DNA from: an uncultured Blautia sp. | Lineage (GTDB): Bacteria > Bacillota > Clostridia > Lachnospirales > Lachnospiraceae | NCBI GenBank assembly: GCA_937900135.1 | Contig: CALCDJ010000078.1 | Coordinates: 62,001-126,000, forward strand | DNA: 64,000 bases | Reading direction: 5' to 3' | The notes under the pieces: generated by a model | The model's database searches: none | Seen by the model: only the letters and a program-made list of their open reading frames with translations | What the model was told of the DNA's origin: nothing | Made by a program: the position numbers and the translations under genes | Shown: in pieces, positions 6,689 to 14,596 of the stretch | Position numbering within the stretch: the stretch's first letter is position 1 | Layout of the letters: the number at the start of each line of letters is the position of its first letter

Positions 6689-8035
6689 TTAAAAGGGAAG
6701 CTTAAAGCCGCCTCTTTTACCACCTTTGCCGCCCATAAGTCCAGGCATCTGTTTCATCATTTTCTTGCTCTGCTCAAACTGCTTCACAAGACGATTCACT
6801 TCGGAAATATCCACGCCTGCACCTTTGGCAATGCGCTGTTTCCGGGATATATTCAAAATGGAAGGGTTGCTTCTCTCCTGCATGGTCATGGAAAGAATAA
6901 TGGACTTGGTACGATCCATTGCCTTTTCGTCGATCATGCCTTCCAGATCCTTCATCTTGCTGCCCACACCGGGAAGCATATTCAGGATACTTCCAAGACC
7001 GCCCATCTTGTTCATCTGTTCCATACTGGTGAGATAGTCGTTGAAGTCAAAGTCCATTTTCTTCAGCTTCTTCTGCATCTCCTGAGCCTTTTCCTGATCA
7101 ACGGATGCTTCCACCTTCTCAATCAGGCTCATCACATCGCCCATTCCCAGGATTCTGGAAGCCATACGCTCCGGATAGAATTGCTCCAGATCCGAAAGCT
7201 TTTCTCCCATACCTACGTAAAGGATTGGCTTTCCGGTAACTGCCTTAATGGAAAGAGCCGCACCACCTCTGGTATCGCCATCCATCTTAGTCAGGATCAC
7301 ACCATCAATCCCCACCTTATCTGTAAAGGTCTGGGCCACATTCACAGCATCCTGTCCAGTCATGGCATCCACCACCAGCACAGTCGCATCCACTTGAATG
7401 TGTTCTTTGATCTCTGCAAGCTCCTGCATCATATCTTCATCGATGTGAAGACGTCCGGCGGTATCGATCAGAACCACATTCTGCTGATTCGCCTTCGCAT
7501 GCTCAAGAGCTGCTTTGGCAATATCCACCGGCTTCTGTTTATCACCCATGGAAAAGACTTCTACGCCCTGCTTCTCTCCATTTACCTCCAACTGCTTAAT
7601 CGCTGCCGGACGATATACGTCACAGGCAACCAGAAGAGGTTTCTTACCTTTGGATTTCAGCTTTCCGGCAAGCTTGGCCACCGTTGTTGTTTTACCGGCA
7701 CCCTGAAGACCTGCCATCATCAGGACTGTGATCTCATTTCCTGCTTTAATAGGAAGTTCTGTTGTCTCGCTTCCCATCAGACTGACCAGTTCGTCATTTA
7801 CGATCTTAATCACCATCTGTCCGGGATTCAGACCGTTCATTACATCCTGTCCAACTGCCCGTTCCTGTACGGACTTGGTGAACTGCTTCACCACACGAAA
7901 GTTTACATCGGCCTCCAGAAGAGCCATCTTAACTTCCTTCAGAGCAATCTTTACATCTTCCTCTGTGAGGCGTCCCTTGCTTCTCAGCTTTTTGAATACG
8001 TTTTGTAATTTTTCCGTCAAGCTTTCAAATGCCAT
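6689..8035 (-). CDS. ffh: Signal recognition particle GTPase Ffh (SRP54)
   Basis: 448 residues. Ffh binds 4.5S/6S SRP RNA and nascent signal peptides and docks with FtsY for cotranslational membrane insertion. Layout: N helical bundle (1-95), G domain with P-loop GLQGAGKTTT at about 109-118, DTAGRLHID, and TKMDGDTRGGAAL; the methionine-rich M domain follows from about 300, ending in a Met/Gly/Lys tail. The SRP RNA gene itself is not in this window. Only 3 bases separate it from ylxM upstream. Confidence 0.99.
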   Translation of the reverse strand: MAFESLTEKLQNVFKKLRSKGRLTEEDVKIALKEVKMALLEADVNFRVVKQFTKSVQERAVGQDVMNGLNPGQMVIKIVNDELVSLMGSETTELPIKAGNEITVLMMAGLQGAGKTTTVAKLAGKLKSKGKKPLLVACDVYRPAAIKQLEVNGEKQGVEVFSMGDKQKPVDIAKAALEHAKANQQNVVLIDTAGRLHIDEDMMQELAEIKEHIQVDATVLVVDAMTGQDAVNVAQTFTDKVGIDGVILTKMDGDTRGGAALSIKAVTGKPILYVGMGEKLSDLEQFYPERMASRILGMGDVMSLIEKVEASVDQEKAQEMQKKLKKMDFDFNDYLTSMEQMNKMGGLGSILNMLPGVGSKMKDLEGMIDEKAMDRTKSIILSMTMQERSNPSILNISRKQRIAKGAGVDISEVNRLVKQFEQSKKMMKQMPGLMGGKGGKRGGFKLPF

Positions 8036-8038
8036 GTA

Positions 8039-8362
8039 TCATAACTCCTCTAATATTTCATTGGAAATCGCCGCAATGTCTTCCGCCTGATATTCTCCTG
8101 CCAGCTGGCGGATCTTTTTAATCTGCCTGCGGATATTCAGGAACTTCTCCACCAGATGAAGTTTCTCTTCATATTCCTCCAGGGCCCTGTTACAGCGTCT
8201 GACCATATCATGTACACCCTGACGGCTGATTCCCAGATCTTCTGCTACTTCGCTTAGGGAATAATCTTCCAACACCACGCTCTCATAAATCTGCTGCTGT
8301 CGCTTCGTCAGAAGTTCTCCATAAAAATCATACAGTAATGTCTGTTCTACAAATTTCTCCAT
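8039..8362 (-). CDS. ylxM: YlxM, UPF0122 helix-turn-helix protein of the SRP operon
   Basis: 107 residues. A sigma-70 region 4-like HTH (about 20-65: LTKRQQQIYESVV, then YSLSEVAEDLGISRQGVHDMVRR) is the UPF0122 signature. YlxM is always next to ffh; in streptococci it modulates SRP GTPase activity. It heads the operon here: the next gene upstream is 82 bases away. Confidence 0.95.
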   Translation of the reverse strand: MEKFVEQTLLYDFYGELLTKRQQQIYESVVLEDYSLSEVAEDLGISRQGVHDMVRRCNRALEEYEEKLHLVEKFLNIRRQIKKIRQLAGEYQAEDIAAISNEILEEL

Positions 8363-8444
8363 CTGATTATCACCTTGGCTATCATACCTTATTTGCCAAC
8401 GGGTGTCAAGTGTTTTTTATTGACAAAAAACAAGTTTTCTATGA

Positions 8445-9065
8445 TTATCGAAGATGAAGTCCTGGATCTTCATCTTCAAATTCAAAAATACATCGTTCAT
8501 AAGCATTGATCACATGGGTATCCTTATATTTATCATATCTCTTATGGTTTCTTCCATATGACATATGTACATGTCCATGAAGGAAAAATTTGGGTTTGTA
8601 TTTTTTCAGTAAATCCAGAAATACCTTGAATCCCTGGTGAGGAAGATCACGTCCGTCATTGAGCTGATAAGCCGGGGCATGGGTCACCAGAATATCAAAT
8701 CCCCTGTGGCGAAAAAGCTGAAACCACAGTTTTCTTACCCGACGGCGCATTTCTGACTCTGTGTATTGATGAGAGCCGGGTTTGTACCGCATGGAGCCTC
8801 CCAGCCCCAGAATCCGCACTCCCTCATATACAAAAATCTTATCGTCAATACAGGTGCAGCCCTCTGGCGGGATATGATCATACTTGTTGTCGTGATTGCC
8901 ATGTACATACAGCACCGGCACCGCAGCAAGCGTCACCAGAAAGGAAAGGTACCTGGGGTCCAAATCTCCGCAGGAGATGATCAGATCCACGCCTTCCACC
9001 TTACTTTTGTCAAAAAAATCCCATAAATACGAGGACTCTTCATCTGCTATTGCAAGTATTTTCAT
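8445..9065 (-). CDS. Metallophosphoesterase
   Basis: 206 residues of calcineurin-like phosphoesterase fold. Metal-site motifs seen: SCGDLD (GD...D), YVHGNHDN (GNHD/E), THAP, and HGHVH. The first motif is atypical: the usual DxH near the N-terminus reads IADEESS, so one of the first-site metal ligands may be substituted. Cytoplasmic, no signal peptide. It follows the ParB-like/BMP gene by 16 bases and precedes ylxM by 82. Substrate unknown. Confidence 0.88.
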   Translation of the reverse strand: MKILAIADEESSYLWDFFDKSKVEGVDLIISCGDLDPRYLSFLVTLAAVPVLYVHGNHDNKYDHIPPEGCTCIDDKIFVYEGVRILGLGGSMRYKPGSHQYTESEMRRRVRKLWFQLFRHRGFDILVTHAPAYQLNDGRDLPHQGFKVFLDLLKKYKPKFFLHGHVHMSYGRNHKRYDKYKDTHVINAYERCIFEFEDEDPGLHLR

Positions 9066-9081
9066 ATGTGTTAAAACCTTT

Positions 9082-10986
9082 CTATTCCAATTCGATTCCC
9101 TGCTGTGAGGTAACTGCCATGGCGCCTTCCATTAACTGTTCTTTTTCCGGAATCTTTCCGATCACATTGTCAGAAAGCCAGTTCATGGTCACGATTTTCT
9201 CCGGGGAAAGAGCCTTCTTAGGATTCTCCTGTACCACACCGTTCTGAGAATATAAAACACCGGAAAACGGCTCAAATTCTCCTCTTCGGATGGTATCCTT
9301 TAAGATTTCCACCAGGCGCTTCGTTCCGTTGGGCAGGTTCTGAGAGCAGATTACATCGATTACCCCCGCTGACATTCCCCACCAGTAATTGATTGCCTTT
9401 AATGTTGCAGAATTATCATCATACTTCCAGGTTCCATCCATAATCGTGCGGATCAGCTGTTCATAGAATTTACCCCAGTGCCACAAAGGCATTGCAAGAT
9501 TCACCGGAGAATCCTTTTCCATACGGTAAATGCCAAAATGTCTGGAAGCCTCTTCCGGAATCACCATATCCTTTCCGGAAACCACATCCGGCGCTGTCCT
9601 TCTGATGCACTCATCCAGATCATACCCCTTAAGACAGGACCATTCCAGGAATACCTTTGCTCTTGGATTGATCATTTTTGCTCCCAGGGCAAAGGCATTG
9701 ATATTTGCCATGGTTCCAAAAATAGGATAATCTGCAATGTAAGTCAGACGGTTGTTTTCTGCCATGGCGCCTGCAATAGCTCCCATCAGGAATTTAGCTT
9801 CATGCATCCGGGCATAATAAGTACGGATATAACGATGGGATGTATTGAGTGAGCAGTTTAAAATCCTCACCTGGGGATTGGCAATGGCAGCCTTAACACT
9901 GGCCTGTACAAAAGCAGGTGTGGTTGTAAAAATAATGTTGCAGCCCTTCATAATTGCCAGGTTGATCACTTCATCCACAGTTCCGACTGTAATATTACTG
10001 AAGCAAAGTGTTTCCACCTCATCAGGGAAGGTTTGTTCCAGATGCAGGCGTCCCAGTTCATGAGCATAGGTCCAGGCTGAGGAAGTTGGTGTTTTTTCAT
10101 AAATAAAAGCAATTTTCAGTTTTTGCGTGCTTAAAGGCAGAAGCTTATTCAAGAGCGGCTTTTTCTCTGCCGTAGGCGCCATCTTCAGATCGATTTCCTG
10201 ATCTGTTTCCTGCAATTCAAATTCTTCCCAGGCCTTTCCTATCAGAGTCTTCAGTTCATTGACTGTCTTATTCAAAAGAATCTGGTAATCGTAAATTGTA
10301 ATAAAAGAAAGAAAAGCATCTCCAGGAGTAATAGATAGCTTATCTCCCCCTTTTCCAATGAATTCTGCGGTAAATCTGGAATAAACCGAACTGAAATCCA
10401 GCTTTTCATCGTCGGTCCAGACCTCTCCCTTTTCTTTTCCCACTGCCTTCTGGAGCTTTGCAAAGCTTCCTTCCTTGGTAAACCAGATGTAATTGATTCC
10501 AGACAGCTCGTAAAAATCCACAAACTCAAAGTAGATCCGATTCTCTTTCTCATCGGTTCGCTTCGGCAGAATACGGGTTACAGTTCCCGGAACCGAAACT
10601 GCCCCAAAATATTTCAATACGCTGACTCTTTTGTTTCCTTCCAGAATATAGAACCGGTTCATATATTCATAAGCCTTTACCGGCTCCCGGATTCCCTCTT
10701 CCAGATGGCTGATGCTCAAATCAGACCATTTCTGAGCAAACTCTGTCTCCGGTTTCAATATTGGCATAAAATTTCCTGCAAAAGCACTGCTGCGTCCACC
10801 GGTCTTGGTACCGTCAATCTGGTCCATGGGAATCTGTACCAACCCCAACGGTACTTCTGAATAAGAACCACGATCTGGAAGAATATCATCCAGTATTTTT
10901 AATGTGGGGGATACTCCTCGAAGCAGCCTTGACTGGTAATCTTTTTTTCCTGCTTTATATGCCTTCATATAATCTTCTGTTATCAT
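9082..10986 (-). CDS. Cytoplasmic ParB-like / BMP-domain chimera
   Basis: 634 residues from the ATG at 10986, which has AGGAGG at a good distance; a longer frame starting 12 codons upstream lacks one. The N-terminal ~230 residues contain a ParB/sulfiredoxin-like core (FAGNFMPILKP, then ISHLEEGIREPVKAYEYMNRFYILEGNKRVSVLKYFGAVSV). From about residue 285 comes a BMP/PnrA-type substrate-binding domain (KIAFIYEKTPTSSAWTYAHELGR, FTTTPAFVQASVKAA, GAIAGAMAENNRLTYIADYP, NAFALGAKMINP). BMP domains are normally exported nucleoside- or riboflavin-binding lipoproteins. This one has no signal peptide or lipobox and no transporter genes nearby, so a cytoplasmic sensor or regulator is more likely. Ligand unknown. 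Confidence 0.85.
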   Translation of the reverse strand: MITEDYMKAYKAGKKDYQSRLLRGVSPTLKILDDILPDRGSYSEVPLGLVQIPMDQIDGTKTGGRSSAFAGNFMPILKPETEFAQKWSDLSISHLEEGIREPVKAYEYMNRFYILEGNKRVSVLKYFGAVSVPGTVTRILPKRTDEKENRIYFEFVDFYELSGINYIWFTKEGSFAKLQKAVGKEKGEVWTDDEKLDFSSVYSRFTAEFIGKGGDKLSITPGDAFLSFITIYDYQILLNKTVNELKTLIGKAWEEFELQETDQEIDLKMAPTAEKKPLLNKLLPLSTQKLKIAFIYEKTPTSSAWTYAHELGRLHLEQTFPDEVETLCFSNITVGTVDEVINLAIMKGCNIIFTTTPAFVQASVKAAIANPQVRILNCSLNTSHRYIRTYYARMHEAKFLMGAIAGAMAENNRLTYIADYPIFGTMANINAFALGAKMINPRAKVFLEWSCLKGYDLDECIRRTAPDVVSGKDMVIPEEASRHFGIYRMEKDSPVNLAMPLWHWGKFYEQLIRTIMDGTWKYDDNSATLKAINYWWGMSAGVIDVICSQNLPNGTKRLVEILKDTIRRGEFEPFSGVLYSQNGVVQENPKKALSPEKIVTMNWLSDNVIGKIPEKEQLMEGAMAVTSQQGIELE

Positions 10987-11106
10987 TTTACCCCTCCTGT
11001 TTCCAACCATTTTTCGTTGCAATATATCTATAGAAATCTTTCCTGTCGATCAATTTCAATATACTCCATGTATTTCTACAAATCAAGAAGGAACGGGGAT
11101 TTTCTC

Positions 11107-11135
11107 TTGCTTATTTTCTTAATATAAGGTATCAT
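11107..11135 (+). promoter_or_regulatory. Promoter of the DUF362-ferredoxin gene
   Basis: TTGCTT, 17 bases, TATCAT, ending 47 bases before the start codon in the divergent spacer 10987-11182. Confidence 0.55.
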
Positions 11136-11182
11136 TTTACTAGAAAACTTTTTACTATGTAAAAAAGCAGGAGGGATTTCCT

Positions 11183-12292
11183 ATGGAAAAAGCAAAAGTT
11201 TTTTATACCAATATGCGGACTGGTTTTAACAATGGCTTATTAGACAAACTGGAATGCCTCATAAAAAAAGCAGGAATTGGAAATATAGATTTTGAAGGCA
11301 AATATACTGCAATCAAGATTCATTTCGGCGAACCAGGCAACCTTGCTTTTCTTCGTCCCAATTATGCCAAGGTCGTAGCAGACGTGGTAAAAGAACTGGG
11401 CGGCAAACCATTTCTTACCGATTGCAATACGCTCTATGTAGGCGGAAGAAAAAATGCACTGGACCATCTGGACAGCGCATACACCAACGGCTTCTCCCCC
11501 TTTTCCACTGGATGCCATGTTCTTATTGCAGACGGACTGAAGGGAACTGACGAAGTGTATATCCCGGTAGAAGGCGGGGAATACGTTAAGGAAGCCAAGA
11601 TCGGCGAAGCTATCATGGATGCCGATATTTTTATCTCTCTGACTCATTTCAAGGGACATGAGGCAACTGGTTTTGGCGGTACCCTGAAAAATATCGGTAT
11701 GGGATGCGGCTCCCGCGCCGGCAAAATGGAAATGCACAGTGCCGGCAAGCCTCATATTGACCAGGATCTCTGCATTGGATGTAAACGATGCGCCAAGATC
11801 TGTGCTCATGATGCTCCTTTCTTCACAGACGGAAAGGCATCCATTGACCATGACAAATGCGTCGGCTGCGGAAGATGTATCGGTGTCTGTCCAAAAGATG
11901 CGGTTCTGGCTGCTTCCGATGAGTCCAACGATATTTTAAACTGCAAGATTGCGGAATATTCCAAAGCAGTTCTGGACGGACGTCCCAGTTTCCACATCAG
12001 TCTTGTCATCGACGTATCTCCATACTGTGACTGTCACGCAGAAAATGACGCTGCCATTGTTCCGGATGTGGGCTTCTTCGCATCCTTTGACCCGGTTGCT
12101 CTGGATGTTGCCTGCGCCGATGCCGTTAATGCACAGCCAGCCATCTCCAATACCACTCTGTCAGAAGCAGACCACGAAGGACATGACCACTTCAGCGCAG
12201 TCTTTCCTTCTACCAACTGGAGAACCAGTATTGCCCATGCCAAAAAAATCGGCCTTGGCACAGATGAATATGAACTGATTGAAGTCAAATAA
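11183..12292 (+). CDS. DUF362 protein with a 2x[4Fe-4S] ferredoxin domain
   Basis: 369 residues; GGAGGG precedes the ATG. The N-terminal and C-terminal parts are DUF362 (KIHFGEPGN, TDCNTLYVGGR, SLTHFKGHEATGFGGTLKNIGMGCGSRAGK; later FFASFDPVALDVACADAVN). Two ferredoxin motifs are inserted at about 192-240: CIGCKRCAKIC and CVGCGRCIGVCP. An additional DCHAEND stretch follows. DUF362-ferredoxin proteins are common in strict anaerobes; the redox partner and substrate are not established. Single gene with its own promoter and terminator. Confidence 0.9.
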   Translation: MEKAKVFYTNMRTGFNNGLLDKLECLIKKAGIGNIDFEGKYTAIKIHFGEPGNLAFLRPNYAKVVADVVKELGGKPFLTDCNTLYVGGRKNALDHLDSAYTNGFSPFSTGCHVLIADGLKGTDEVYIPVEGGEYVKEAKIGEAIMDADIFISLTHFKGHEATGFGGTLKNIGMGCGSRAGKMEMHSAGKPHIDQDLCIGCKRCAKICAHDAPFFTDGKASIDHDKCVGCGRCIGVCPKDAVLAASDESNDILNCKIAEYSKAVLDGRPSFHISLVIDVSPYCDCHAENDAAIVPDVGFFASFDPVALDVACADAVNAQPAISNTTLSEADHEGHDHFSAVFPSTNWRTSIAHAKKIGLGTDEYELIEVK

Positions 12293-12307
12293 TACATAAG
12301 AAGTATC

Positions 12308-12356
12308 AAAGACCCCGGTTCAAAAGAATTTCCTTCTTTTGGACCGGGGCCTTTTC
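12308..12356. terminator. Terminator shared by the DUF362 gene and ilvA
   Basis: An 18-bp stem with two mismatches (12311-12328 with 12334-12351) and a 5-base loop, followed by T4. Confidence 0.9.
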
Positions 12357-12381
12357 TATTCGTTCTGTACGCAAATACCTT

Positions 12382-13593
12382 TTACAAACTGGTACGAATT
12401 ACCTTTGGCCGACAACCGGCTGCTTCCAGCGCCTTTACAATCTGATTCTTATGATCGGTACCAAACGCCTCCATGGTAATCTTCAGTTCCACAGCAGCAT
12501 TACGGTTGGTGCTTACGAACTGGTTATGATCCAGTTTAATTACATTTCCCTGGTTTTCTGCGATAATGGTTGCTACGCGCACCAGTTCACCTGCTTTATC
12601 CGGAATCAGCACAGATACTGTAAAGATACGGTCTCTCTGAATCAGACCATGCTGTACCACAGAAGACATGGTGATCACATCCATATTTCCGCCGCTTAAC
12701 ACAGAAACCACTTTTTTGTTGGTAAAGTCCAGATGACGCAGCGCTGCCACTGTCAAAAGTCCGGAATTTTCTACGATCATCTTATGATTTTCCACCATAT
12801 CCAAAAAGGCAACGATCAGTTCATCGTCCTCCACGGTAATAACTCCATCCAGGTTTTCCTGCAGATATGGGAAGATGTTTTCTCCTGGTGTCTGTACTGC
12901 TGTACCATCGGCAATGGTATTCACATGCTTCAGTGTCGTTACCTCGCCTTTTGCCAAAGAGGTCTTTAAGCAGGCTGCACCGGCCGGTTCCACACCAATC
13001 ACCTTAATATGGGGATTCAGAAGCTTGGCAAGGGTGGAAACTCCTGTTGCCAGACCGCCCCCTCCCACTGGAACCAGAATATAATCCACCAGCGGAAGCT
13101 CCTGCACAATTTCCATGGCAATGGTTCCCTGTCCAGTTGCTACTGCCGGATCATCAAAGGGATGAATGAAGGTATAGCCTTCCTTTTCTGCCAATTCCAT
13201 GGCATATGCACAGGCTTCGTCATACACATCCCCCTTTAATACCACTTCTGCTCCATAGCTTTTGGTCCGCTCCACCTTGATCAGCGGAGTGGTTGTAGGC
13301 ATAACGATGACAGCCTTAGCTCCAAACTTGTGCGCAGCATAAGCCACACCCTGGGCATGGTTTCCTGCAGATGCTGCGATCAGTCCTTTTTCCCGTTCTT
13401 CCTGAGACAGGGTGCTGATTTTATAATAAGCGCCTCTCACCTTATAAGCGCCGGTTCTCTGCATATTTTCCGGTTTAAAAAACACCTTGTTCCCTGTCAG
13501 ATCTGAAAAATAGCTGCTCTTAATCAGCTTTGTTTCCTGTGTTACTTTTTTTACCACTTCTGATGCTTCTTCAAAACTCTCTAATGTAAGCAT
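12382..13593 (-). CDS. ilvA: Threonine ammonia-lyase (threonine dehydratase) with ACT domain
   Basis: 403 residues from the ATG at 13593, chosen because it has GGAGG and matches the family; the longer frame would overlap ftsY. It is PLP-dependent and makes 2-oxobutanoate and ammonia from threonine. Seen: FKPENMQRTGAYKVRGA (the PLP lysine in YKVRGA), SAGNHAQGVA, VPVGGGGLATG, and a C-terminal ACT-like domain (about 325-403, FTVSVLIPDKAGELVRV). The single ACT domain resembles the tdcB/ilvA clostridial class. No ilv operon genes lie nearby, so both biosynthetic and catabolic roles remain open. Confidence 0.93.
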   Translation of the reverse strand: MLTLESFEEASEVVKKVTQETKLIKSSYFSDLTGNKVFFKPENMQRTGAYKVRGAYYKISTLSQEEREKGLIAASAGNHAQGVAYAAHKFGAKAVIVMPTTTPLIKVERTKSYGAEVVLKGDVYDEACAYAMELAEKEGYTFIHPFDDPAVATGQGTIAMEIVQELPLVDYILVPVGGGGLATGVSTLAKLLNPHIKVIGVEPAGAACLKTSLAKGEVTTLKHVNTIADGTAVQTPGENIFPYLQENLDGVITVEDDELIVAFLDMVENHKMIVENSGLLTVAALRHLDFTNKKVVSVLSGGNMDVITMSSVVQHGLIQRDRIFTVSVLIPDKAGELVRVATIIAENQGNVIKLDHNQFVSTNRNAAVELKITMEAFGTDHKNQIVKALEAAGCRPKVIRTSL

Positions 13594-13642
13594 AACTCTC
13601 CTCCTGTCCCGGTTCCCGGTATATCTACTTTGGCTGTTGCCT

Positions 13643-14578
13643 TTATTTTCCTGGTACGTTAAACAAAGCATCCACAAACGTGTTTGCATCAAATTTTTCC
13701 AGGTCGTCAATGGTTTCTCCCACACCGATATACTTCACCGGTATATCCAGTTCTGAATGAATTGCCACCGCAATTCCTCCCTTGGCCGTTCCATCCAGCT
13801 TGGTAAGAATGATTCCTGTAACATTTGCCACCTCGGAAAACTGCTTTGCCTGTGCCAGCGCATTCTGTCCTGTGGTACCATCCAGAACCACCAGGGTTTC
13901 CAGGTATGCTTCCGGGTATTCCCGTTCCAGTATCCGGTAAATCTTACGAAGCTCCTCCATAAGATTTTTTTTGTTATGAAGACGGCCCGCCGTATCACAC
14001 AAAAGTACGTCTGCATTTCTTGCCTTGGCTGCTGCCACCGCATCATAAACGACAGACGCCGGATCTGCACCTGCCTGTCCCCCAATGATATCCACGCCAG
14101 CCCGGTTTGCCCACTGAGTCAGCTGTTCTCCGGCTGCTGCACGGAAAGTATCTGCCGCTGCCAGAACCACTTTTTTTCCCTGATCCTTCAGTTTTCCTGC
14201 CAGTTTCCCCACGGAAGTGGTTTTTCCCACACCGTTGACGCCAATCACCAGAATTACAGATTTTCGGTTTTCAAATTCATACTCTGTGCTGTCCACTTCC
14301 ATCTCTTCTTTGATACTGTCAATCAGAAGCTGCTTGCATTCCATAGGATCCTTGATGTGTTTCTCTGCCACCTGGGATTTCAGGTTTTCCAGAATAGAGG
14401 TTGTGGCATTGATTCCAATATCTCCCATGATAAGAATTTCTTCCAATTCCTCATAAAAATCCTCATCAATGCTGGAATATCCGCTGAAAATAGAATCAAA
14501 GCCCTTTACAATGTTATCTCTCGTTTTTGTAAGACCGCTTACCAGCCGCTTAAAAAAGCCTTTCTTTTCTTCTGCCAT
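13643..14578 (-). CDS. ftsY: SRP receptor GTPase FtsY
   Basis: 311 residues, the short form that lacks the acidic A domain. NG domain: helical N part, P-loop GVNGVGKTTSVGKL at about 109, DTAGRLHNKKNLM, TKLDGTAKGG. It docks Ffh-ribosome complexes at the membrane. Sits 18 bases after smc, as in most Firmicutes. Confidence 0.98.
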   Translation of the reverse strand: MAEEKKGFFKRLVSGLTKTRDNIVKGFDSIFSGYSSIDEDFYEELEEILIMGDIGINATTSILENLKSQVAEKHIKDPMECKQLLIDSIKEEMEVDSTEYEFENRKSVILVIGVNGVGKTTSVGKLAGKLKDQGKKVVLAAADTFRAAAGEQLTQWANRAGVDIIGGQAGADPASVVYDAVAAAKARNADVLLCDTAGRLHNKKNLMEELRKIYRILEREYPEAYLETLVVLDGTTGQNALAQAKQFSEVANVTGIILTKLDGTAKGGIAVAIHSELDIPVKYIGVGETIDDLEKFDANTFVDALFNVPGK

Positions 14579-14596
14579 GATCTCTGTCTCCTTCTT

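Noticed and set aside
6686..8008. 440-residue plus-strand open frame opposite ffh
   Set aside because: It is antisense to a perfectly conserved ffh gene, is rich in His/Leu/Phe, and has no ribosome site.
10987..11022. Longer start of the ParB-like/BMP protein
   Set aside because: The upstream ATG has no ribosome site, whereas AGGAGG lies directly before the ATG at 10986.
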